A stretch of 64,000 bases of DNA. It comes from Mycobacterium sp. E2479 (lineage in GTDB: Bacteria > Actinomycetota > Actinomycetes > Mycobacteriales > Mycobacteriaceae). The position numbers and the translations under genes are program-made. The notes under the pieces are model-generated. The model did not search any database. It saw only the letters and a list, made by a program, of their open reading frames with translations, and was not told where the DNA came from. The stretch lies in the NCBI RefSeq assembly GCF_001667925.1, contig NZ_LZJR01000158.1, positions 53,513 through 117,512 on the forward strand. The letters run 5' to 3'. Of the stretch, positions 12,001 to 17,598 are shown in pieces. The stretch's first letter is position 1. Each line of letters starts with the position of its first letter.

Positions 12001-13931
12001 TCGATCATCGACCGCTTGTGATGGTCGAGGCAGCAGATCTGGCCGACTTTACTCGTGCGACGTGGGACATGACTCCGGACGTCACCATCTACATCGAGAT
12101 GGTGCACAGCCTGAGTGACCTCGGAGCGGTCGTCACCAGTACCGCGCGAGGAACTTCGCATGACGCCTTCGACGCCGAGTGGCGGATGATCCACCTGTTC
12201 ACGGTCGAAGGCCATGTAATCAACCGCTCGGAGATGTTCGACGAGGCGGACCTTGAGGCCGCGCTCGGCCGCTTTGACGAACTGCATCCGAAGCCACAGC
12301 TGGAAAACACTGCGAGCCGAGTCGGTGAGCGCTTCTTGGCGCACTTCCACGCGCGCGACTGGGACAGCATGGCGGAGATGTTGGCCGACGATTTCGCCCA
12401 GGATGATCGCCGTCGAATCGTGGGCGCGGGAGTACGGCATGGTCGAGACGCCCAGATCGCAGACCTGCGGGTGGTCGCCGACCTGCGCGCAACGTACATT
12501 TCGTCGACCGCCGTCGCGACCCGCGGCGAGCGCCTAGTTCTCACGAGACAGCGCTTGTCTTTCCGCGAAGAAGAACAAGAGGGTTTTCTCACAGATGTGC
12601 TCGTCATGTTCGAAATCAACGCCGACGAGCGAATAGCCGTGTCCGTCTCGTTCAGCCCCGACGACATCGACGCGGCATTCGCGGAACTCGACTCCCGATA
12701 CCTCGCCGGTGAAGCGGCGGCTTACAGCAAGTTTTGGTCCGTCATCGCCAACGGCTACGCCACACTCAACAACCACGAACTCCCCCCGGTGACATCGAAA
12801 TGGGTGACGATCGACCACCGCATGCGCGCCACCTTCCAGGCGGCCGACCAGACCGCATATATCCGTGGCGCTTGGGCTCTCACGCCGAACCTCAAGATGT
12901 ACATCGAGGCCGTGCACCGGCTGAGCGACCACGCTGCCGTCGTGACCCACGCGGCGTATGGATCGACGCAAGAAGGCTTCGCCGCCGAATGGCGAATGAT
13001 CGAACTTCTGGCGGCCGAGGATGACAACGTAAGCCGCTGCGAATTGTTCGATGAGGCCGACCTCGACGTCGCGATCGCCAGCTTTGAGGAGCTGCAACCG
13101 CAGCCGCCACGGCTGGAAAACATGGCAAGCCAAGTGGTCGTGCGCTTCATGGGGGAGTTCGCGCGAAGCGAGTGGGACGCCATGGCGGGGACTATGGCCG
13201 ATGACTTTTCCAACGACGATCGGCGTCGGGTGGTGGGCTCGGGAATCCGATATGGTCGAGACGCCGAGATCGCAGACATGCGGGCGATCGCCGACCTCTC
13301 ACTGACCAACGTGACATCGACGCCCTTGGCGACTCGCGGGGACGGCCTCTGCCTCGTGCGTCTCCGCTTCTCCGGCCGCCGGGAAGGGCCTGAGGCGTAC
13401 ATCATCGAGTTCCTCAGCGTCGTCGAGATCGACGCCGACGAGCGGGTCGTTGGAGTCGTCTCGTTCGACCTCGACAACATCGACGCCGCCTTCGAAGAAC
13501 TCGATGCTCGCTATCTCGCCGGCGAAGCGGCCGCCCACGCGCGCACGTGGTCGGTCAACTCGCGGCTCTACGCCGCATTCAACCGGCACGAACTTCCCGC
13601 GACGGCGCCGGACTGGGTTTACATCGACCATCGGCCGCTCGTAACGATTGAGGCGCCTGATTGGCCCGCGTCCCTCCGCGCCTTCTGGGACATCGCAGCG
13701 GACTTCAGGAGCTATGTGGAAGCCGTGCACCGGCTGAGCGACCTCGGAGCGGTTATCACGGCAGCGGTGTATGGGACCTCGCACGAAGGCTTCCACGCCG
13801 AGTGGCGGGTGATCGACCTCTTCACGATCGATGGAGACCTCGTCAACCGCTGTGAAATCTTCAACGAGGACGACCTCGACGCCGCGCTCGCGCGGTTTGA
13901 CGAGCTCGATCGGCCGACGCCTGCGGAATAG
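3..13931 (+). CDS. Giant class III cyclase / STAND-AAA ATPase protein with 27 NTF2-like repeats (5' end outside window)
   Basis: The reading frame is open from the left edge, so the start lies outside; about 4642 residues are visible. Residues 1-100 are the C-terminal part of a class III nucleotide cyclase. KTRGEGDATF carries the substrate-binding Lys and second metal Asp, and DYFGRAVNRAARL carries the adenine-type Asp and the transition-state Asn/Arg, so the visible active site looks intact. An AAA_16/STAND ATPase follows: FVGRE, Walker A GEPGVGKT at about residue 198 (nt 594-617), Walker B VVLVLDDLHW at about 308. Helical, TPR-like sequence runs to about residue 980, then NTF2/SnoaL-like domains to the stop. 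Cyclase-ATPase proteins are known in mycobacteria (e.g. the Rv1358/Rv2488c type), but those end in a LuxR helix-turn-helix, which I do not see here. I infer a cytosolic sensor or scaffold that couples ligand binding by the repeats to ATPase and cAMP output. Ligand and output are unknown. Confidence 0.9.
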   Translation, partial: HDELIEQVVTSQGGRLIKTRGEGDATFSVFERPSAAAAAAIELQEAIAQEPWSLREPLRIRMALHTGEVELRDGDYFGRAVNRAARLRSLAVGGQILCSGATAELVIDSLRDDAVLTDLGMRELRNLVRPEHVFELRFQTADDHRHAVTTDAPLKRPSLPAVLAGPGPFVGREHEFARLFAAWQTSLAGATNAVLIAGEPGVGKTRLAGEWSRQAYDQGALVIYGRCDEDLGAPYQPFAEALRALVPCLGSSRLRGMRGAEALLPLVPGLTDLLPDLAAPARADPDTERYALFDAVVALLGLASGSAPVVLVLDDLHWAAKPTLLLLRHLLRFGEHARVQILGTYRSTDLDRAHPLAATLADLHRDRTADRIALSGLDEEDVTAYVVEAGYDDEELARALASVTGGNPFFLIEALRHVDESGGHWDPGTLPQGVREAVSRRLTRLPAETNKALAAAAVVGSRFGLELVERVVEADLVDAFDEACKAGIVIEESSGHYRFNHAIVRQSLLAELPSVRRLRLHQRIATTLENEPGADDELLAELAHHYFECAWAGNAAKAVEYCRRAADQAMTRLAYEGAADLYDRARHALEEIDDELPDRDDQVAAVLIARCEALLAAGDVTSAAGAVAQLQEATRDSARLAAWATCFDGQLSMLVHPERLDEIEPAVGAAARKLAELDDAAGEAMAHTVRAACLARLGRIGDCEIALDDALTAARRAREHRRVNAVLANAPLAALWGPNPVPRAGGRCLDVVRLLRITTDSPAVEATSTRCQAMLEAFRGRAAAARRMIDSARRTVTELGLRHAVLEVQQFAGIVELVVGDPAAAEPHLRQAYNGFRRMGLDADTAETAALLGRACLALDRGDEADELCTESERLAGHALKASIAWRTLRARLLSRSNDHDEARRVAEAAVSVAEHTDALVDHGDACLTLATVLGAAGNVAGARAAAEQAADLYERKGAATLVERARLVLGKPIPTAPAAPEPPAVELHTAAVQASERVTAAVDHEDWDEFERLFAPDGTIESRRKIVGFTPTDFRSGDVIRQTRRDLEAGIMRARHVVIAVRGERLALARLTLGTLDVTAGAPQDELLQLYGIDNKGRIAWQVWFDVDDIDAAMAELDAAHALKEEHPRPRLQNTASRANECFLANFAVRDWDALTENFAAELYGDDRRAVVGVGIQRGRDAMMRHFRTAPGLEVTQTASDTIATRGDRLVLARNQFSRFDDKPDAFRVDLLQIVETDADERISAIFAFDTNDFDAAIAVLDARYLAGEAAACSQTWSLFVDSYAAVNRHELPPTAPDLVSVDHRGVAPFTPGDMTPYIRATWDVAPDIKIFIEAVHRLSNLGAVVTHKGRGITKEGFEAEWHEIAVGTVEGGQFNRSELFDEADLDAALARFEELSRPAPRLENTATRVFERLYSYVAAGDWHAVAQISAEDVCVDDRRRVVNAGILHGRDANIKDAQATAAVGFTMTMLDVLATRGERLALTGVRVSGRDPEAIQNDALQIVEINAEERIAGVVVFELDDFDSAVAELDARYLAGDAVAHSDAWSVIAGAYAGLNRHELPPTTSSLVDIDHRGESAFGYADLAAYARAGRDFGQFRIYIEAVHRLNNSGAMFTYVAHERSQEGFDAEWRGANILLVEGNLIGHSEVFDAADIDAAIARFEELHPQVHRLENSASQVAERYSSHFASRDWDALGEVLAVDFILEDRRRAVNAGVRHGRDGEIANLRAMVEAGFTHMASVVVAVRGQRLVLTRSSGRTTASDEFQSDALGVVEINSDNRIAAIVVFDADNFDAAIAELDARYIAGEAAAHAHTWSAIVENYSAINRHELPAMTADCVSIDHRRAAGFAPGEVIAYARASLDDEHNIRNYVEAVHRLNDLGVVFTHVRHEIAQEGFDAEWRIVFICMVESELVSRCELFDEADLDTAITKFEVLLPQAHRPENAASQIGERYLAHIAAGDWDAMAELLADDIVMDDRRRMVGAGIRHGRDALIVDMRAIANLSVMNVDSRVIAVRGERLVILRSRFTNRDPGSEALLSEVLVIVETNADYRIVTAIAFGLDDFDAAIAELDARYLAGDAAAHARTWSVIAENYAALNRHELPPMAPDCVSIDHRRGAAFPAGEVIDYARAGLDHNHSIRNHVEAVHLLDDLGVVFTHVGHETSQEGFDAEWRIVFICTVEDDLVSRCELFDEADLDTAIARFEQLSRPTPRLENAASKVHERSNACFMARDWAALAETFADGITTQDRRRVIGHAVGHGRDAVVANGRAIIDFGMTKVTSTVIAIRGNRLVLARARYSGPDEEPGAFHTDVLNVVESNADNRVAMLFIFDPDDIDGALEELDARYASGEAADFAHAWSLVTGAYAAIKRHELAPTTPDFVNIDHRRGAAYAPGDLISYIRAGWELGQDISTHIEAVHRLNNFGAVVTHSAHGTTQDGFDAEWRGVQILAVEGDMISRSEIFDEADLKTAIARFDQLSRPAPRLKNAVKERFLKHFEARNWDALAEDFAEDYYNDDRRRVVNSGVRHGRDIAIEDLRTGVDIGLLTRIAVDIIATRGERLILMRVHNSGHNHDAVELDMLQVVEYDADERIAAAVVFDPDDFAAAFTELDARYLGGEAAAHAHTWSVISGVHAAFNQRELPTTPTELLDHRPLVTVEAGDPTASIRGMWDFTPDLNIYIEAVHRLSNLGAVFTQVSHGTSKEGFAAEWRIVELVTVSGDLIKRGELFDEADLDTTLARFDELHSQAPRLENTTSRLIERIQTCFAARDWEVLAELIAEDFSTDDRRRVVSAGVRHGRDAEIENNRAIADLGITKITTAVIATRGERLLLTRTRYSSRDEGRDAFLTELLSVVEINEHERIAAVVAFDLDDVDAAFAELDARYLAGEGAAHAHTWSVIVAACAAFNCREIDYATTDSVYIDHRRLDGLDAGGIDALASATWDVTQNVRTRIEAVHRLSELGVVLTIAMTGTSPEGFDAEWRTISVFMIDGNRLSRCEIFDEADLDAALARFDELHPPARQLANAASRAEERFFAYFGTRDWAAMAEILTDDSSIDNRSRVVNSGFWNGREAIIANQRALADVVAAENITLTVIATRGERLVLTRMHSPGSDPRNGEFVSEMLIIAEIDTNGRISAHIGFDLDNLEAAFAELDARYVAAEAAPYAHTWSLIDQTHAMLNRHEIPPTAAGFVNIDHRRGIAFAPGDIVPFVRATFDDTPDVRHHIVAVHRLSGLGAVITQALHGTSRQGLDAEWQNIALFIFEGDLATRVEIFDEEDLDAAIVRFNELQSPVQQLENAASQAGERFLTRYESRDWDAMAELLADDSFRDDRRPVVGAGVQHGRDAQIADMRAITELWIITNLKLAVIATRGERLALTRTSFSGRDQGSEPFLTEVLNIAEINSDGRFLANISFDLDDIDAAFAELDARYLAGEAAGHAETWSVITRWFAAVNKHDIPPTTPDWVAVDHRRLPAFEGGDLPTALRAVWDVTPDLTIHIERVHRLSSFGVVAAFIMHGTSPEGLAVEWRTTEILTVEGDLIKDLEIFDEADLDAALARFEELQPQAPRPKNAASQVEQRCVSYFAARDWDSITELLADDILMDDRRRVVNVGTRRGRDAQIADMRAIADVGVTDITPTVIAVRGERLVLASYFGLDSWSGHKELGVSEINSENQIVARVQFNADDIDAAFEELDARYIAGEAAVHAHTWSVIAGAHAAINRHELPATTPDWVNIDHRRGIPVASGDVTAYLRASLNAPAGSICIEAVHRLSHLGAVVTWEGRGTSEEGFDAEWRGINVLAVEGDLISRCELFDETDLDAALARFDELQPAARQLENAASRVDRRFLACVGARDWDAMAEIAADDYYVDDRRRAVNIGLLQGRAAAIASARTVAELGLTITMSDVIATRGERLVLSRARWQWSGSDQRAESFHSEVLNLVEINDRGRMTARVWFETNDFDAAFEELDARYLASEAALYARVWTAIATAYAAFNRHEMPATASGSVYIDHRPLVMVEAADLADFTRATWDMTPDVTIYIEMVHSLSDLGAVVTSTARGTSHDAFDAEWRMIHLFTVEGHVINRSEMFDEADLEAALGRFDELHPKPQLENTASRVGERFLAHFHARDWDSMAEMLADDFAQDDRRRIVGAGVRHGRDAQIADLRVVADLRATYISSTAVATRGERLVLTRQRLSFREEEQEGFLTDVLVMFEINADERIAVSVSFSPDDIDAAFAELDSRYLAGEAAAYSKFWSVIANGYATLNNHELPPVTSKWVTIDHRMRATFQAADQTAYIRGAWALTPNLKMYIEAVHRLSDHAAVVTHAAYGSTQEGFAAEWRMIELLAAEDDNVSRCELFDEADLDVAIASFEELQPQPPRLENMASQVVVRFMGEFARSEWDAMAGTMADDFSNDDRRRVVGSGIRYGRDAEIADMRAIADLSLTNVTSTPLATRGDGLCLVRLRFSGRREGPEAYIIEFLSVVEIDADERVVGVVSFDLDNIDAAFEELDARYLAGEAAAHARTWSVNSRLYAAFNRHELPATAPDWVYIDHRPLVTIEAPDWPASLRAFWDIAADFRSYVEAVHRLSDLGAVITAAVYGTSHEGFHAEWRVIDLFTIDGDLVNRCEIFNEDDLDAALARFDELDRPTPAE
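2967..13928 (+). repeat. Tandem coding repeat: 13 two-domain NTF2-like units plus one leading half unit
   Basis: Each unit starts at a linker reading (P)RLENxAS. The conserved Asn codon of that linker falls at 3405, 4218, 5022, 5829, 6642, 7455, 8250, 9063, 9879, 10695, 11490, 12306 and 13119, giving periods of 795-816 bp. Domain A contains RDWDAMAELLADD, DDRRRVV, GVRHGRDA, VIATRGERLVLTR and FDLDDIDAAFAELDARYLAGEA. Domain B contains NRHELPPT, IDHRR, IEAVHRLSDLGAVVTH, GFDAEWR and ELFDEADLDAALARFEEL. Both end in the same strand-helix pattern, consistent with two NTF2-type alpha+beta cones. A lone A-type domain (about nt 2967-3390) precedes unit 1. The stop codon falls one full period after the last Asn. 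No unit is frameshifted. Confidence 0.9.
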
Positions 13932-13972
13932 ATCGTTTCTACACGGCAGTGATAACGTAATTCTCCGATTCG

Positions 13973-13978
13973 TATAAC
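13973..13978 (+). promoter_or_regulatory. Possible -10 element (TATAAC) before the DUF35-thiolase gene
   Basis: TATAAC lies 35 bp upstream of the GTG at 14014, in the AT-richer 82-bp gap after the giant gene. A GGAGGT ribosome site sits at 14005-14010, just before the start. No clear -35 element is visible. The match is to the mycobacterial SigA-type TAnnnT pattern only. Confidence 0.3.
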
Positions 13979-14013
13979 GGGGCTACCGCCCGCCGTCGAC
14001 TCCCGGAGGTGAC

Positions 14014-15678
14014 GTGCCAGAATCCGGACGTCCGCTGCCCCTGATCACGCAGGACAACGAATTCTTCTGGACGTCGGGCGCCGACGGGAAGCTGCGCCTG
14101 CAGGAATGCAAGGCCTGCGAATCGCTGATCCATCCGCCGGCGCCGGTATGCCGCTACTGCCGCTCACTCGATGTTGGGGTGCGCGCGGTCTCCGGAAGGG
14201 CGACCCTCGCCGGATTCACCATCAACGAGCGGTTCAGCCTGCCCGGCTTGGCGGCGCCCTACGTGATCGCGCAGGTGGCTATCGCCGAAGACCCCCGGGT
14301 GCGACTGACCACCAACATCGTCGAGTGCGATTTCGACGCGCTTGAACTCGGACAGCAGGTCGAAGTCGTCTTCGAGCAGGTCGAGGACGTGTGGTTCCCG
14401 CTCTTTCGGCCCTTGCAGGAGAGCGGGGCCGGCGCCGATCCCGGTCAACTGCCAGTCGACGAGGTCGCGCCAGACCGCTTCGGCGAACACGTCCGGCCCA
14501 TGCTCACTCCGGAGAAGTTCGAAGACAAGGTCGCGCTGACCGGCATCGGCATGTCGCCGATCGGCCGCCGGTTGATGCAGCCGCCGCTGGCGCTGACGGT
14601 GCAGGCATGCGAAGCGGCCATCGCCGATGCCGGCCTCACGTACGCCGACATCGACGGCCTCTCCACCTATCCCGGTGCGATCAACGTCGGCGGTTTTGGC
14701 GAGGGCGGTGTCACCGCCCTCGAAGCGGCGCTGGGCATTCGGCCGACGTGGCACAACGGCGCCATGGAGACTTTCGGCCCGGCCGGCTCGGTGATCGCCG
14801 CGATGCTCGCGGTCGCATGCGGTTTGGCGCGTCACGTGCTGTGCTTCCGAACGCTGTGGGAAGCCACCAATGGCGAGCTGATGAAGCAGGGCAAAATCAC
14901 TCCGTCGATGGGCCGGATGTCAGGCTGGCAGATGCCATTTGGTGCCACGTCTGCGGCACACACCTTGGCCATGAACGCGCAGCGGCACTTTCACCGGTAC
15001 GGCACCACGAAAGAAACGTTGGGCTGGATCGCGTTGAACCAGCGCACCAACGCCGAACTCAACCCGACCGCCATCTACCGGTCGCCGATGACGATGGACG
15101 ATTACCTCAACGCGCGTCCCATCACCACGCCATTCGGCCTCTACGACTGCGACGTCCCGTGCGACGGCGCCATCGCCGTCATCGTCTCGGCCGTCGACGT
15201 CGCCCGCGACCTGGCCAAGCCGCCCGTGCTGGTGGAAGCCGTAGGGACTCAGATCATCGAGCGAATCGACTGGGACCAAAGCACTCTCACCCACGAGCCG
15301 CAGGTGCTGGGCCAGGCGGCGCATGTGTGGACGCGCACATCGCTGCGGCCGTCGGACGTCGACGTGGCCGAGCTGTACGACGGTTTCACCATGAACTGCC
15401 TTTCCTGGATCGAGGCGCTGGGCTTCTGCGGGATAGGTGAGGCGAAGGAATTCCTGGACGGCGGCAAGAACATCGCGCGCGACGGTCAGCTGCCGCTCAA
15501 CACGCACGGTGGTCAGCTCTCGCACGGCCGCACCCACGGCATGGGTCTGTTGCATGAGGCTGTCACGCAGCTGCGCGGCGAGGCCGGTGACCGTCAAGTC
15601 GCCGACGCCCGCGTCGGTGTGGTCAGCAGCGGCGGTCTCACGCCCAGCGGCGTGATCTTGCTACGGGCCGACGCATGA
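14014..15678 (+). CDS. DUF35 zinc-ribbon/OB-fold fused to SCP2/Ltp-type thiolase domain
   Basis: 554 residues. The N-terminal about 140 residues are a DUF35 (rubredoxin-like zinc ribbon plus OB fold) module with the four zinc cysteines C32/C35 and C46/C49. From about residue 180 a thiolase-like domain of the sterol-carrier/lipid-transfer type follows, with ELYDGFT, GFCGIGEA and a C-terminal NTHGGQLSHGRTHGMG glycine-rich loop. In actinobacterial steroid side-chain degradation, Ltp2-type thiolase folds work as retro-aldolases in complex with a separate DUF35 partner; here the two parts are one chain. The likely role is C-C bond cleavage or condensation of an acyl-CoA; the substrate is unknown. 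The gene is first in a run whose next three members overlap by 4 bp each. The GTG start follows GGAGGT closely. Confidence 0.85.
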   Translation: MPESGRPLPLITQDNEFFWTSGADGKLRLQECKACESLIHPPAPVCRYCRSLDVGVRAVSGRATLAGFTINERFSLPGLAAPYVIAQVAIAEDPRVRLTTNIVECDFDALELGQQVEVVFEQVEDVWFPLFRPLQESGAGADPGQLPVDEVAPDRFGEHVRPMLTPEKFEDKVALTGIGMSPIGRRLMQPPLALTVQACEAAIADAGLTYADIDGLSTYPGAINVGGFGEGGVTALEAALGIRPTWHNGAMETFGPAGSVIAAMLAVACGLARHVLCFRTLWEATNGELMKQGKITPSMGRMSGWQMPFGATSAAHTLAMNAQRHFHRYGTTKETLGWIALNQRTNAELNPTAIYRSPMTMDDYLNARPITTPFGLYDCDVPCDGAIAVIVSAVDVARDLAKPPVLVEAVGTQIIERIDWDQSTLTHEPQVLGQAAHVWTRTSLRPSDVDVAELYDGFTMNCLSWIEALGFCGIGEAKEFLDGGKNIARDGQLPLNTHGGQLSHGRTHGMGLLHEAVTQLRGEAGDRQVADARVGVVSSGGLTPSGVILLRADA

Positions 15679-16568
15679 GCAGTACCGCTCCCCATCCCCG
15701 GCTCGTCATCGTGCACGGCGTACCGATGTCGGCGTTGGTCGCCGAAGCCGACGATCCTAAGGCCGTGATCGTGGCGATCCACGGGGGTGGAACCACCGCA
15801 ATGTATTTCGACTGCCCGGGTCATCCGTCGTATTCGCTGTTGCGCACCAGTGCGGCAGCCGGATTCACCGTCGTGGCCCTCGATCGGCCCGGCTACGGAA
15901 GCTCGGCACCCTATCCTGAAGCGATGGTCTCCGGCGAGCAGCGGGTCAACCTGGCTTACGGTGCTGTGGATCGCATCCTCGGCGAACGTCCGCGTGGCGC
16001 AGGCGTATTCGTGTGGGGCCATTCGGGCGGCTGCGAGCTGACATTACGGATGGCCGCCGACGCGCGAGGTGCCGACCTGCTCGGCATCGAGCTCGCGGGC
16101 ACTGGCAGGCACTACCTGCCCGCGGCCAAGGAAATACTCAAAACGGCTACCCGCGAGCGCCGCCCGTCGGGCATGCGCGAATTGCTGTGGAGCCCAGAAG
16201 AGCTCTATCCGCCCGAGGTCCTCGGCGGCGCCACGGTTTCGCCGTCGGCCCCGTCTTACGAGGACCAGATGGTGTCGGACTGGGCGCGAAAGACTTTCCC
16301 GGAGCTCGGGCCGACCGTACGGGTCCCGGTGCACTTCAGCATCGCCGAGCACGAAAAGGTCTGGCAGACCGACGACGAGGCGGTGGCCGAGATTGGCGCC
16401 CTGTTCGCCGGGGTGCCGCAGTTCGTCGTGCATCGACAACCGGGCGCCGGGCATAACATCAGCCTCAGCCACGCGGCCCCTGACTACCACTCGAAAGTTC
16501 TTGATTTCGTGCGGGAATGCGTGGTTGATGGTGCGACGAACACGGAATCCGATTTGGAGGCAGGATGA
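15675..16568 (+). CDS. Alpha/beta hydrolase
   Basis: 297 residues, starting inside the stop of the previous gene (ATGA overlap), so translation is probably coupled. The oxyanion region reads HGGGTTAMYFD near residue 35 and the nucleophile elbow is GHSGGCE near residue 117. A C-terminal GAGHNISLSH supplies the catalytic His. The fold is that of serine esterases, lipases and C-C hydrolases. Position between a thiolase fusion and a hydroxyacid dehydrogenase suggests hydrolysis of an intermediate ester, thioester or lactone, which is inference. The ATG overlap with the next gene keeps the frame assignment secure. Confidence 0.85.
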   Translation: MSSTAPHPRLVIVHGVPMSALVAEADDPKAVIVAIHGGGTTAMYFDCPGHPSYSLLRTSAAAGFTVVALDRPGYGSSAPYPEAMVSGEQRVNLAYGAVDRILGERPRGAGVFVWGHSGGCELTLRMAADARGADLLGIELAGTGRHYLPAAKEILKTATRERRPSGMRELLWSPEELYPPEVLGGATVSPSAPSYEDQMVSDWARKTFPELGPTVRVPVHFSIAEHEKVWQTDDEAVAEIGALFAGVPQFVVHRQPGAGHNISLSHAAPDYHSKVLDFVRECVVDGATNTESDLEAG

Positions 16569-17383
16569 TCCACGTCGGGTTCATCGGGTTGGGCAGCCAG
16601 GGCGGCCCCATGGCCCGGCGGATCGCCGAGGGCGGGTACCCCACCACCTTGTGGGCGCGTAGGCCGGAGGCCCTCGAGGCATTCGCCGACACCCCAGCCA
16701 AAATCGCCGGGTCCCCGGCGGAGCTCGCCGCGGCGAGCGATCTGGTCTGCCTCTGTGTGGTCGGTGACGCCGACATCGACGAAGTCGCTTGCGGCGAAGA
16801 CGGATTGCTCAAGGCGATGAAGCCGGGCAGCGCCATCATCGTGCACAGCACGGTGCACCCGAACACCTGCCGAGAGCTCGCGAACAAGGCCGCCCCGTAC
16901 GGCGTTTCCGTCATCGACGCGCCGGTGAGCGGCGGCGGAGGGGCGGCCGCCGAGGGTCGCCTGTTGGTGATGGTGGGCGGCGACACCGACGTTGTCGAGC
17001 GTTGTCGTCCGGTCTTCGAGACCTATGCCGATCCGGTCGTTCACCTCGGCGAGCTGGGTTCCGGGCAGACCACCAAACTGCTCAACAACTTGCTGTTCAC
17101 CGCCCACCTGGCCACCGCGGCCACCGCCCTGTCACTGGCCAAGGAGCTGGGCGTCGAGCCGGATCGTCTCACCGAGGTGGTCTCCCGCAGCAGTGGAAAA
17201 AGCTTCGCGCTCAATGCCCTCGGCGGGATCGGGGGGCTGAATCGGTTAGCCGGTGTTGCGGGAGGGCTGCTGCAAAAAGATGTCCGGCTCGTCGTCGACC
17301 TTGCCGACCGGGCCGGGGTGAAGGGCGGCGCGGTGCTCGATGCGGCCGACGCGGCGCTGACCCTGATGGACCACCCCCGATGA
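16565..17383 (+). CDS. NAD(P)-binding 3-hydroxyisobutyrate dehydrogenase family protein
   Basis: 272 residues. The N-terminal Rossmann motif is GFIGLGSQGGPMA. The substrate-binding signature is DAPVSGGGGAAAEGRL near residue 118, and the catalytic Lys lies in GSGQTTKLLNN near residue 173. The enzyme class oxidises beta-hydroxyacids or reduces the semialdehydes. It overlaps the preceding hydrolase by 4 bp and ends the tight part of the cluster; the P450 starts 215 bp later. It plausibly oxidises the alcohol produced upstream in this pathway. Exact substrate cannot be read from sequence. Confidence 0.88.
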   Translation: MIHVGFIGLGSQGGPMARRIAEGGYPTTLWARRPEALEAFADTPAKIAGSPAELAAASDLVCLCVVGDADIDEVACGEDGLLKAMKPGSAIIVHSTVHPNTCRELANKAAPYGVSVIDAPVSGGGGAAAEGRLLVMVGGDTDVVERCRPVFETYADPVVHLGELGSGQTTKLLNNLLFTAHLATAATALSLAKELGVEPDRLTEVVSRSSGKSFALNALGGIGGLNRLAGVAGGLLQKDVRLVVDLADRAGVKGGAVLDAADAALTLMDHPR

Positions 17384-17533
17384 GGGGCCGATGAAGGTCG
17401 AATTCAACGGCGCGGGGCCGGTGGACCGCCCCATGGCGGGCCGTCTGGGAACGAGCAGACACACCGTGCGCCGCGAAGAGGGCGCGAAATGCCAGCGTTT
17501 TGGTCTTCCCGGTTCGTCACGAAGGTATTACCG

Positions 17534-17563
17534 TTGACGTTACAGTCAGGGACTCCGCTGTAA
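17534..17563 (+). promoter_or_regulatory. Candidate promoter with inverted repeat TTACAG-N12-CTGTAA before the P450
   Basis: TTGACG at 17534-17539 resembles a -35 box. TTACAG (17540-17545) and CTGTAA (17558-17563) form a perfect 6-bp inverted repeat with a 12-bp spacer, and TGTAAA there could serve as -10 at a wide spacing. It lies 36 bp upstream of the GTG at 17599, in a 215-bp gap, so the P450-ferredoxin pair may have its own regulated promoter. Confidence 0.4.
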
Positions 17564-17598
17564 AGGTTCAGCCCGACCTCGCCGCTGAGGAGGATTCA

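Noticed and set aside
3000..13900. Giant array as a DNA-level satellite or CRISPR-like repeat
   Set aside because: Conservation is at the protein level with an 0.8-kb period and no short identical repeats or spacers, so it is a coding domain array.
17392..17538. Possible 48-residue ORF between the dehydrogenase and P450 genes
   Set aside because: No family resemblance, Arg-rich composition, and it overlaps the candidate promoter.
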